Assembly: GCF_000186865.1 (NCBI RefSeq)
Contig: NW_008705563.1
Coordinates: 5,661-16,249, forward strand
Length of the DNA: 10,589 nt
Direction of reading: 5' to 3'
From: Aureococcus anophagefferens
Lineage: Eukaryota > Sar > Pelagophyceae > Pelagomonadales > Pelagomonadaceae
This document shows, piece after piece, positions 1 to 6,598 of the stretch (the stretch's first letter is position 1; each line of letters begins with the position of its first letter). Made by a program: the position numbers and the translations under genes. The notes beneath the pieces were generated by a model. It searched no databases. It was given only the letters and a program-made list of their open reading frames with translations, and was not told where the DNA came from.

Positions 1-1
1 C

Positions 2-166
2 GGCGTTGTCGGTCTCGCGCGACGCGGGCTTCGCGTTCAGGAACGCCAGGCACCAGACCGCGAAGGTCGGCGCGGACTGGAACGCGGCGACGACGACGCC
101 AAGGCCAAGCGCGACACGCCCGCGCGCAAGCGCAGCATCTCGGGCTCGGGCGACGACGCGGCGTGA
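2..166 (+). other. Coding-like tail of a convergent reading frame, copy 1
   Basis: An open frame enters from the window edge and stops at TGA 164-166, only 11 bp before the end of the minus-strand gene at 178. Its last residues (AKRDTPARKRSISGSGDDAA) look like a real C-terminus, with a basic stretch beside serines and an acidic end. In the frame one base away, the left half is also protein-like (DAGFAFRNARHQTAKVGA). Either a one-base shift or a splice lies between them, or this is a decayed gene end. The sequence is repeated downstream of each array gene. I cannot name a family, and it may simply be conserved 3' flank. Confidence 0.35.
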
Positions 167-177
167 AGATTGTTAGG

Positions 178-1230
178 CTATACTTGCGCGTCGAGGCGCG
201 CGAGGTTCTCTATAGCTTTCTCGTCGCCCTTGGCAGCGGCGCGCTCGAACCAGTACCTGGCTTTGCCGAGGTCGACTTCCGTGCCTTCTCCGTTCCTGTA
301 ACAAATGCCAAGGCCAAACTCCCCATTCGTACAGCCTTGATTCGCCGCGAGCGTGAGGTACCGGAACGCCTCTTCAATTTTCTGCTCATGGTAAAGTAAT
401 ACGCTGAGTTTGGTTTGCGCGACCGCGGAGCCCCGGTCTGCGGCCGTGCGAAACAGCTCCTCCGCCTTCTTCTTGTCCAGCTTGACGCCACTTCCAAGAT
501 TGTGCAATGTCCCAAGATTTGTCATTGCTTGCACGTTCTCGAGCTCCACGGCTCGCTTCCAAATCTTCGCGGCTTTCTTATCGGATTTCACGAGGCCCAA
601 CCGACCGAGGTGGTACGCATTTCCCAAAAACGAAATCGCTTCCGGCACCTCGTTCTCCACATGGCGACGAAGACGCGCGAGGTTTTCCGCATCGTCTTCT
701 GCGCACGGTACACGACAGAGGGGACACGCGCCGATGCCGATCTTTTCCGCGCACGAATGGCAGATCCTCCGGCAGCAACAGAGGCGAAGCACGCTCGGCG
801 CATTCATGTCCCACTCCTCGAGGCAGATCGGGCACCGCGACCCGTACCGCGCCGACGTCGGCTCCCGCTGAGGGTTCGCCGCGCGCCGCACGCGGGCCGC
901 CTCGTGCTCCGCCGCGATGCGCGCGCGGACCTCGTCGGCGTGCGACCGCGGCGCGGGGCCGTAGAACACGTCCCGCGGCGGCGACGGCGCGCGCGTCGGC
1001 GCTTCGGCCCGCGCCGCCTCCGCGGCCTGGATGTTCTTGCAGACCTTCCGGTGGCCCCGGTCGCGCCAGTCGATGCGTTGGCAGTCCGTCGAACAGTACG
1101 CCGTCGTGCCGCAGCCTTTACAGGGCCGAGCATCCTTCTTCCCGCAAATCGTGCATATGTTGAGCGCCAGCTTTGTACGAGTTTTTCGCGCCTCGTACTC
1201 TCGCTTCTTCTTGATCAGTTCCGGGTCCAT
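178..1230 (-). CDS. MYND-RING-Sel1 repeat protein, array copy A
   Basis: This is a predicted 350-residue protein. Residues 26-64 form a MYND zinc finger (C26, C29, C37, C40, C46, C50, H60, C64; motif CQRIDWRDRGHRKVC). After a proline- and alanine-rich linker, residues 133-172 form a RING-like finger (CPIC, then CCC at 151-153, HSC, CPLC). Residues 196-338 hold four Sel1/TPR-like repeats with the recurring L-G...Y-x-x-G and A-x-x-W/Y-x-x-A-A pattern. By family, MYND and Sel1 modules bind proteins and many RING fingers recruit E2 enzymes, so an adaptor or E3 ubiquitin ligase role is plausible but inferred. There is no signal peptide or membrane segment. I chose ATG 1230 because the longer frame begins with a non-ATG codon and a single-base difference breaks that upstream extension in copy B. 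It stops with TAG at 178. Confidence 0.87.
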   Translation of the reverse strand: MDPELIKKKREYEARKTRTKLALNICTICGKKDARPCKGCGTTAYCSTDCQRIDWRDRGHRKVCKNIQAAEAARAEAPTRAPSPPRDVFYGPAPRSHADEVRARIAAEHEAARVRRAANPQREPTSARYGSRCPICLEEWDMNAPSVLRLCCCRRICHSCAEKIGIGACPLCRVPCAEDDAENLARLRRHVENEVPEAISFLGNAYHLGRLGLVKSDKKAAKIWKRAVELENVQAMTNLGTLHNLGSGVKLDKKKAEELFRTAADRGSAVAQTKLSVLLYHEQKIEEAFRYLTLAANQGCTNGEFGLGICYRNGEGTEVDLGKARYWFERAAAKGDEKAIENLARLDAQV

Positions 1231-1330
1231 GATCTCTTCCCACGCTCGTCGCCGACGCTCCCTATTCAACCACCTCACTCGTCTATCGTCCCTCGGCTCA
1301 GGCAAAATCGCTGAATACCTGGCCAGGGCT
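1231..1330 (-). promoter_or_regulatory. Upstream region of array gene A
   Basis: This stretch precedes the ATG of copy A and is repeated upstream of copy B (about 2607-2710). The first 50 bases (containing gaggtggttgaatag on the minus strand) are nearly identical in A, B and D; further out the copies diverge. No TATA box is obvious. Copy D keeps only about 50 bp of this region, so if the promoter lies further upstream, D has lost it. Confidence 0.3.
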
Positions 1331-1355
1331 AGCCCACCCCTAGAGCATCGCGCTC

Positions 1356-1550
1356 ATGTCGTTCTCCATGCACCCCTCGGCGGCGTGGTCGGTCTCGCGC
1401 CACGCGGGCTTCGCGTTCAAGAACGCCACGCACTAGACCGCGAAGGTCGGCGCGGAGAGGAACGCGGCGACGACGACGCCGAGGCCAAGCGCGACTCGCC
1501 CGCGCGCAAGCGCAGCATCTTGGGCTCGGGCGACGACGCGGCGTGGAGAC
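1356..1550 (+). other. Coding-like tail of a convergent reading frame, copy 2 (disabled)
   Basis: This is the second copy of the tail. A short frame opens with ATG at 1356 (MSFSMHPSAAWSVSRHAGFA) and is cut by TAG at 1434-1436, where copies 1 and 3 have no stop in that frame. The frame that ends the tail in copy 1 (RDSPARKRSILGSGDDAA here) has TGG in place of the stop and reads on into antisense of gene B. Copy 2 therefore looks non-functional as coding sequence even if another copy is real. Confidence 0.35.
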
Positions 1551-2767
1551 TTAGGCTATACTGGTGCGGTCGAGGCGCGCGAGGCACTCTATAGCTTTCT
1601 CGTAGCCCTTGGCAGCGGCGCGCTCGAACCAGTACCTGGCTTTGCCGAGGTCGACTTCCGTGCCTCGTCCGTCCCTGTAAAACACGCCAAGGTTGTTCTC
1701 TGCTTCGGCGAAGCCTTGATCCGCCGCGAGCACAGAGTACCGGAACGCATCTTCAAATTTCTGCTCAGAATAAAGGAGAGCCCCTAAATTGTATTGCGCG
1801 AGCGCGTCGCCGCGATCTGCGGCCATACGATACAGCCGCTCCGCCTTTTTCTTGTCCAGCTTGACGCCGCTTCCATTCTGGTACAATGTTCCAAGGATTC
1901 TCATTGCACCCACGTCGCCGAGCTCCACGGCGCGCCGGTAAATTTTCGCGGCTTTCTTTTCGGATTTCACGACGCCGAAGTAACCGTTGCGGTACACACC
2001 TCCCAAAAACGAAATCGCTTCCGGCACCTCGTTCTCCACATGGCGGCGAAGACGCGCGAGGTGTTCCGCATGGCCTTCTGCGCGCGGTACACGACAGAGG
2101 GGACACGCACTTCCGATCTTGTCGCTGCACGATCGGCAGACCCTTCGGCAGCAACAGACGCGAAACACGTTCGTCGCATTCACGTCCCACTCATCGAGAC
2201 AGATCGGGCACCGCGACCCGAGCCGTGCCGACAGCGGCTCCCGCTCCGGGTTCGCCTCGCGCCGCAGACGCGCCGCCTCGTGCTCCGCCGCGATGCGCGC
2301 GCGGACCTCGTCGGCGTGCGACCGCGGCGCGGGGCCGTAGAACACCTCGCGCGGCGGCGACGGTGGGGGCGTCGGCGCCTCGGCCCGCGCCGCCGCCGCG
2401 GCCTGGATGTTCTTGCAGACCTTCCGGTGGCCCCGGTCGCGCCAGTCGATGCGTTGACAGTCCGTCGAACAGTAAGCTGTAGTTCCGCAGCCTTTACAGG
2501 GCCGGGCATCCTTCTTCCCGCAAATCGTGCATATGTTGAGAGCCAGCTTTGTACGAGTTTTTCGCGCCTCGTACTCTCGCTTCTTCTTGATCAGTTCCGG
2601 GTCCATGATCTCTTCCCACGCTCGTCGCCGACGCTCCTATTCAACCACCTCACTGTCTATCGTCACTCGGGGCTCGGGCAAAATCGCTCAAAATCTTAGT
2701 AGATTCTTACCCCGGGCTAAGCCCACCCCTAGAGCATCCCCCTAATCTCACACTCCATGCACCCCTC
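1381..2767. repeat. Tandem segmental repeat, unit B
   Basis: This is the second head-to-tail unit and the only one complete within the window. It contains tail copy 2, gene B and its upstream sequence. Compared with unit A, the region encoding the MYND finger and the linker is almost unchanged, while the Sel1-coding part and the outer flank have diverged. Confidence 0.85.
1551..2606 (-). CDS. MYND-RING-Sel1 repeat protein, array copy B
   Basis: This is a predicted 351-residue paralogue of copy A with the same order: MYND finger (residues 26-64, all eight ligands present), linker, RING-like finger starting at C133 (CPICLDEW ... CCCRRVCRSC ... CPLC, one residue shorter than A before CPLC) and four Sel1 repeats from about residue 195. 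The ATG at 2606 is the first in frame and sits in the context gagatcATGG. The frame ends with TAA at 1551, and the C-terminus (LARLDRTSIA) differs from that of A. The Sel1 framework residues are conserved, whereas the first helix of each repeat differs strongly from A. The likely role is a protein-binding adaptor or ubiquitin ligase, by domain content only. A 575-bp part of this gene has been copied into copy C. Confidence 0.87.
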   Translation of the reverse strand: MDPELIKKKREYEARKTRTKLALNICTICGKKDARPCKGCGTTAYCSTDCQRIDWRDRGHRKVCKNIQAAAAARAEAPTPPPSPPREVFYGPAPRSHADEVRARIAAEHEAARLRREANPEREPLSARLGSRCPICLDEWDVNATNVFRVCCCRRVCRSCSDKIGSACPLCRVPRAEGHAEHLARLRRHVENEVPEAISFLGGVYRNGYFGVVKSEKKAAKIYRRAVELGDVGAMRILGTLYQNGSGVKLDKKKAERLYRMAADRGDALAQYNLGALLYSEQKFEDAFRYSVLAADQGFAEAENNLGVFYRDGRGTEVDLGKARYWFERAAAKGYEKAIECLARLDRTSIA

Positions 2768-2947
2768 GGCGTCGTCGTCCTTGCGCCGGGCAGGCTCCGC
2801 ATCCAAGAACGCCAGAGTCCAGACCGCGAAGGTCGGCGCGGAGAGGAACGCGGCGACGACGACGCCGAGGCCAAGCGCGACTCGCCCGCGCGCAAGCGCA
2901 GCATCTCGGGCTCGGGCGAAGCCGCGGCGTAAAGATAAATTAGGCTA
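2757..2947 (+). other. Coding-like tail of a convergent reading frame, copy 3
   Basis: This is the third copy. An ATG at 2757 opens a frame (MHPSASSSLRRAGSASKNAR) aligned with the first part of the other copies. The second part, in the neighbouring frame, again ends with KRDSPARKRSISGSG and a TAA stop at 2930-2932, at the equivalent place to the TGA in copy 1. The same frame offset between the two halves is present in all three copies, so it predates the duplications. Whether this is coding, spliced or decayed cannot be settled here. Confidence 0.35.
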
Positions 2948-3962
2948 TTATACTCGCGCGTCGAGGCGCGCGAGGGCCTTGATAGAGTTCTCGTCGCCCT
3001 TGGCAGCGGCGCGCTCGATCCAGTATCTGGCTTTGCCGAGGTCGACTTCCGTGCCTTTGCCATCGTGGTAACAAATGCCAAGGTTGAGCTCTCCAGCGGT
3101 CAAGCCTTGATCCGCCGCGAGCGCAAAGTACCGGAACGCCTCTTCAAATTTCTCCTCAGAGTGAAGTAAAACCCCTAAATTGCATTGCGCGGTCGCGTTG
3201 CCCCGGTCCGCGGCCATGCGCCACAGCCGCTCCGCCTTCTTCTTGTCCAGCTTGACGCCATTTCCATGCTCGTACAATTCCCCAAGAAATACCATCGCCT
3301 CCACGCTTCCGAGCTCCACGGCGCGCTTCCAAATCTTCGCGGCTTTCTTATCGGATTTCACGAGGCCCAACCGACCTTCGCGGTACGCGATCTGCGGCCA
3401 TACGATACAGCCGCTCCGCCTTTTTCTTGTCCAGCTTGACGCCGCTTCCATTCTGGTACAATGTTCCAAGGATTCTCATTGCACCCACGTCGCCGAGCTC
3501 CACGGCGCGCCGGTAAATTTTCGCGGCTTTCTTTTCGGATTTCACGACGCCGAAGTAACCGTTGCGGTACACACCTCCCAAAAACGAAATCGCTTCCGGC
3601 ACCTCGTTCTCCACATGGCGGCGAAGACGCGCGAGGTGTTCCGCATGGCCTTCTGCGCGCGGTACACGACAGAGGGGACACGCACTTCCGATCTTGTCGC
3701 TGCACGATCGGCAGACCCTTCGGCAGCAACAGACGCGAAACACGTTCGTCGCATTCACGTCCCACTCCTCGAGACAGATCGGGCACCGCGACCCGAGCCG
3801 TGCCGACAGCGGCTCCCGCTCCGGGTTCGCCTCGCGCCGCAGACGCGCCGCCTCGTGCTCCGCCGCGATGCGCGCGCGGACCTCGTCGGCGTCCGACCGC
3901 GGCGCGGGGCCGTAGAACACGTCCCGCGGCGGCGACGGCGGGGGCGTCGGCGCCTCGGCCCG
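2768..3962. repeat. Tandem segmental repeat, unit C (rearranged)
   Basis: This is the third unit, in the same direction as A and B. It is normal from the tail to about 3388. From 3386-3388 to about 3962 it is a near-identical copy of unit B positions 1812-2390; I counted 5 differences in roughly 575 bp, none in the first 390 or so. It ends abruptly at the inversion point near 3963. Confidence 0.8.
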
Positions 3963-3963
3963 T
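2948..3963 (-). pseudogene. Chimeric, frameshifted MYND-RING-Sel1 copy C
   Basis: On the minus strand, the 5' part (about 3960 to 3386) encodes the linker, an intact RING-like finger (CPICLEEW ... CPLC) and two Sel1 repeats almost identical to gene B. At 3386-3388 the sequence switches to a different Sel1 region (YREGRLGLVKSDKKAAKIWK onwards, four repeats, TAA at 2948). The two parts are joined in different frames, so the upstream frame ends at a stop at 3348. The MYND finger and start codon are absent because homology to the array stops near 3963. Six Sel1 repeats would be present if the frame were continuous. It is probably a pseudogene. A start at ATG 3469 would give 173 residues, but its first 28 residues are out of frame. 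Splicing across the junction cannot be excluded. Confidence 0.75.
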
Positions 3964-4443
3964 ACGAGTGAGGTGGTTGAATAGGAGCGTCGGCGACGAG
4001 CGTGGGAAGAGATCATGGACCCGGAACTGATCAAGAAGAAGCGAGAGTACGAGGCGCGAAAAACCCGTACGAAGCTGGCGCTCAACATATGCACGATTTG
4101 CGGGAAGAAGGATGCTCGGCCCTGTAAAGGGTGCGGCACGACGGCGTACTGTTCGACGGACTGCCAACGCATCGACTGGCGCGACCGGGGCCACCGGAAG
4201 GTCTGCAAGAAGATCCAGGCCGCGGAGGCGGCGCGGGCGGAAGCGCCGACGCGCGCGCCGTCGCCGCCGCGGGACGTATTCTACGGCCCCGCGCCGCGGT
4301 CGCACGCCGACGAGGTCCGCGCGCGCATCACGGCGGAACACGAGGCGGCGCGTCTGCGGCGCGAGGCGAACCCAGAGCCCGAGCCGACGTCGGCGCGGTT
4401 TGGAGGGCGGTGCCCGATCTGTCTCGAGGAGTGGGACGTGAAC
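3964..4443. repeat. Inverted, truncated array unit D
   Basis: This is array sequence in the opposite direction to units A-C. It begins with about 50 bp of the usual upstream region (acgagtgaggtggttgaata) and covers the gene 5' part up to the RING finger. It overlaps in content with copy C, since both contain the linker and the start of the RING. A simple inversion of a single unit therefore cannot explain it; at least two copies took part. Confidence 0.8.
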
Positions 4444-4473
4444 GGGAACAATTTGCTCCTGCAGGCTCTGTAG
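4015..4473 (+). pseudogene. Truncated MYND-RING-Sel1 copy D
   Basis: The ATG at 4015 is in the same gagatcATGG context as copies A and B and opens a 152-residue frame. The MYND finger is complete (C26 to C64) and the linker is present, but homology ends after the first RING cysteines (CPICLEEWDVNG). Eight unrelated residues (NNLLLQAL) then precede TAG at 4471-4473. The second half of the RING and all Sel1 repeats are missing. In its MYND region it resembles copy A more than copy B. It lies head to head with copy C, with no room for the normal promoter. It could still make a small MYND-only protein if transcribed, but I treat it as a broken copy. Confidence 0.7.
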
Positions 4474-5400
4474 CCAGCCTCCGCGGGCCGCCCGTGCTTT
4501 CCTGAGAGCCGCCCGCGTCGGTTTCGTTCACGCTTAAGCAGGAACTTGCGTGGGTAAGCTCTAGAGAGCCTTATGGGAGTGCTTTTAGGTAAAAATGAGC
4601 TATTTTGAGCCCCTGGAGGCGCTCCAAGGCGCTCTCTGCGGCGATCAAGCCGCCCGCGGCTGCGGTCGGGACCGTCGACGGACGGGCAGGTCGCACAAAC
4701 CTCGACCGAGGCCCGGACGCGGTCGAAACAGGCCGCGGAGACCATTCGCCGCTTCTCGGCCGAGACGCTTTCGGCGAGTGTCGGGCACCTTGTGGGCGTC
4801 GGAGACGGTGTAGATCGCCGTGCAGGAGCTCTATGATGTCGAACCGCCCGGCGGAACACAGCGACGGTGATCGGTCGACGCGAAACGCTGCGTTTGGCGC
4901 CGAAATCATTCGTTTTCGGGCTATTTGAGGCCACTTTTGACCAGAACAACCTCTCGCACGCCGATTTCGCAACCCGGGGCGACTCCGACGCCTTCGCCCG
5001 CTCGTAACATATGGTCCACGCCTTCGACGACAGCCAGACCGCCGCCAGCGCCCACAGGCGCACCGCGGCTCGCGTTTTCGGTCGAAGCGCTTCGGCGCCC
5101 GGCGGACATTCGCGAGTCGCCCAAAAGTCGACGAACCACAAAGAGTGCGTCGCACCATCGACTCGCACCACCATGACGAGCCTCCAGTCGCAAAAGAAGC
5201 TATTCAAACGCTGATCCGCCGGGGCACGGCTGGCTCGGCCGATTCCGCCACTTTGTCGACCGACGCGTGCGCGCGCGAAGTCGGGTCTACGAAACAAAGA
5301 AGAGCGTTTCCGGCCCTCCTAGAGGTAGCAGTCGACAGCGCCAACCGCTCTCGGGCCGCTCGACGCGCGCGTCCGTGCGCGCTGGAGGCGCGGACGTCTA
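4474..5400. other. Region with no defensible gene
   Basis: Roughly 0.9 kb separate the broken end of copy D from the PI31 gene. The sequence is less GC-rich than its surroundings, with AT-rich patches such as ttttaggtaaaaatgagc near 4580. Open frames exist on both strands, including a long minus-strand frame, but none shows a domain, consistent composition or codon bias like the real genes nearby. I found no convincing terminal inverted repeats, tRNA or transposase. It could be a non-coding dispersed element or a decayed insertion. It also contains whatever promoter drives PI31. Confidence 0.4.
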
Positions 5401-5451
5401 GTGGCCGCACCATTAGGGTGTTCACATGAACCGCAGCAGATCACAGAAGCT

Positions 5452-6486
5452 ATGGCCCAGCTCCACAACCCAAACGACTGCGACGCCGCCGAGGAGCAGC
5501 TCGCGTCGCTCGCCGTCGCCGTCAATCGCCTGCCCGCCGGGTCCTTCGTGCGGTCCGGCGTCGAGGCCGCCCTCGCCGAGCTGCGGTCCGCCGTCGACGC
5601 GCGCCGCGCCGCCCTCGGCGCCCCGACACCAACACCGGCGGCGGCCCTCGCCCTCGACGCGCGCAGCCTCCTCGCGCGGTCCCTGGACGCCTGCGACGCG
5701 GCGCACCGGCCGGCGACGAACTTCGAGGCCGCGGCCTGCGCGGTGCACGCGCTGCTCCTCGCGGCCGCGCCCGAGCTGTCGTGCGTCGGCGTCGCGTCGA
5801 CGGCCGCGGCCGTCGGCGGCTTCGCGCCCGCGGCGCGGGCGCTGCCCCGGGACGCGTGCCTGCCCCGGGGCTGGCGCCGCGAGGGCGGCGGCGCGGGCTT
5901 CCGCTACCGCGGCGGCGCGGACGCGCTCGAGTTCGCCGCGGCGCCCGCCGGCGGCGAGCTCCAGATCTCGCTCGCGTCGCCGACGCGCGGCGTGGTGCAC
6001 GCCGACGGCGTCGCCGTCGCCGACGGCGGCGCGCCCGCGAGCGGGCCCCCGCCCCTCGCGGCCTTCGAGGCCCTCGCGGCGTACGTCGCGGGCACCGTCC
6101 TCCCCCGGCTCCGCGCGGCCGCGGCCGCGCCGGCGCCGGCGGCGCCGGCGCCGCGCGCGCCGCCGCGGCCCGCGGCGCCGGCCGTCGGGCCCGGCTTCCC
6201 GCCCGCGGCGCCGCGCCGGCCCCAGCCCTTCGGCGACCCGCTCCGCGACGACGGCCGGCGCCTGCTCGTCGGGCCGGGCCACCCGGCCTTCGGCGGCTTC
6301 GACCCGCTCACCGCGGGCCGCTTCCAGCCGCGGTTCGACCCCGTCGGGCCCCTCGGGCCGGGCTTCCCCGGCGGCGCGCCCCCGGGCGGGGGCCGGGGGC
6401 GCCGCCGCCCGGGCCCGGGCGAGCCCGACTTCGACCACATGCGCGTCCCGGGGCTCGACGACGGGCCCGGCGGCGGCTTCATCTAG
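5452..6486 (+). CDS. PSMF1: Proteasome inhibitor/regulator PI31-like protein
   Basis: This is a predicted 344-residue protein. PI31 binds the 20S proteasome and acts as an inhibitor or assembly and transport factor in animals, yeast and plants. Residues 65-220 fit the N-terminal dimerisation (FP) domain: a helical start around FEAAACAVHALLLAAAPELS, LPRGWR, then short strands (GFRYR, LQISLAS, GVVHADGVAVAD) and a final helix. Residues 222-344 are the disordered Pro/Gly-rich C-terminal domain with the family hallmarks: DPLR at 262, a glycine-rich stretch, RFDPVGPLGPG at 294 and a final DHMRVPGLDD. Human PI31 ends in a hydrophobic-Tyr-X proteasome-docking motif; here the end is GFI. An in-frame stop at 5326 and no earlier in-frame ATG fix the start at 5452. 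An out-of-frame ATG at 5426 lies upstream, so the mRNA probably starts after it. The family call rests on motif recognition only. Confidence 0.8.
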   Translation: MAQLHNPNDCDAAEEQLASLAVAVNRLPAGSFVRSGVEAALAELRSAVDARRAALGAPTPTPAAALALDARSLLARSLDACDAAHRPATNFEAAACAVHALLLAAAPELSCVGVASTAAAVGGFAPAARALPRDACLPRGWRREGGGAGFRYRGGADALEFAAAPAGGELQISLASPTRGVVHADGVAVADGGAPASGPPPLAAFEALAAYVAGTVLPRLRAAAAAPAPAAPAPRAPPRPAAPAVGPGFPPAAPRRPQPFGDPLRDDGRRLLVGPGHPAFGGFDPLTAGRFQPRFDPVGPLGPGFPGGAPPGGGRGRRRPGPGEPDFDHMRVPGLDDGPGGGFI

Positions 6487-6598
6487 GCGCCAGTCGGGAG
6501 GGGGGGGGGCTTACTTACAAGGGTGGAGCCTACGGACGACGAGCCCGGCGGCAGTCATCTAGGAGGAGGGGGCACTTACTTACAAGGGTGGCGCCTAC
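6457..6598. repeat. Tandem duplication across the PI31 stop codon
   Basis: Unit 1 (6457-6533) and unit 2 (6535-6598) both run from gacgacgRgcccggcggc through an atctag to acttacaagggtggMgcctac. Unit 2 is shorter by small deletions (gcttcatctaggcgcc against gtcatctagg). The first unit contains the real PI31 stop and a run of ten G at 6500-6509; the second carries a non-functional copy of the stop region. The last bases overlap the stop codon of the convergent TPR-like gene. Confidence 0.8.

Larger units (their letters stand above)
1..1380. repeat. Tandem segmental repeat, unit A (truncated by window edge)
   Basis: The sequence at position 1 (cggcgttgtcggtctcgcg) matches position 1381 (cggcgtggtcggtctcgcg) and, less well, about 2768. 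Gene starts in units A and B lie 1376 bp apart (1230 and 2606). The stops at 178, 1551 and 2948 are 1373 and 1397 bp apart, so the period is about 1.38 kb. The unit contains the convergent coding-like tail, the minus-strand MYND-RING-Sel1 gene and its upstream sequence. The unit boundaries are my choice, and the true left end may lie outside the window. Confidence 0.85.

Noticed and set aside
1231..1305. N-terminal extension of copy A upstream of ATG 1230
   Set aside because: It would need a TTG start, and a single-base difference in copies B and D breaks the frame, so the region is upstream sequence.
415..2699. Plus-strand open frames of about 300 codons antisense to copies A and B
   Set aside because: They resemble each other only because the genes beneath them are duplicated. 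They are rich in Arg and lack domains, whereas the minus strand encodes clear zinc fingers and Sel1 repeats.
3348..4341. Long minus-strand frames running through the inversion point
   Set aside because: Their N-terminal parts are antisense to the MYND finger of copy D, so the open frame is an accident of the junction.
178..4443. CRISPR array or phage-type repeat
   Set aside because: The repeat unit is a 1.38 kb gene-bearing segment, with no short direct repeats separated by spacers.
4443..5450. DNA transposon with terminal inverted repeats
   Set aside because: I compared both ends by eye and found no matching inverted termini, target-site duplication or transposase motif.
5422..6562. Large alternative frames over the PI31 gene, including one from ATG 5426
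   Set aside because: They give Arg/Pro/Ser or Gly/Arg-rich strings, while the chosen frame carries the PI31 motifs to the stop codon.
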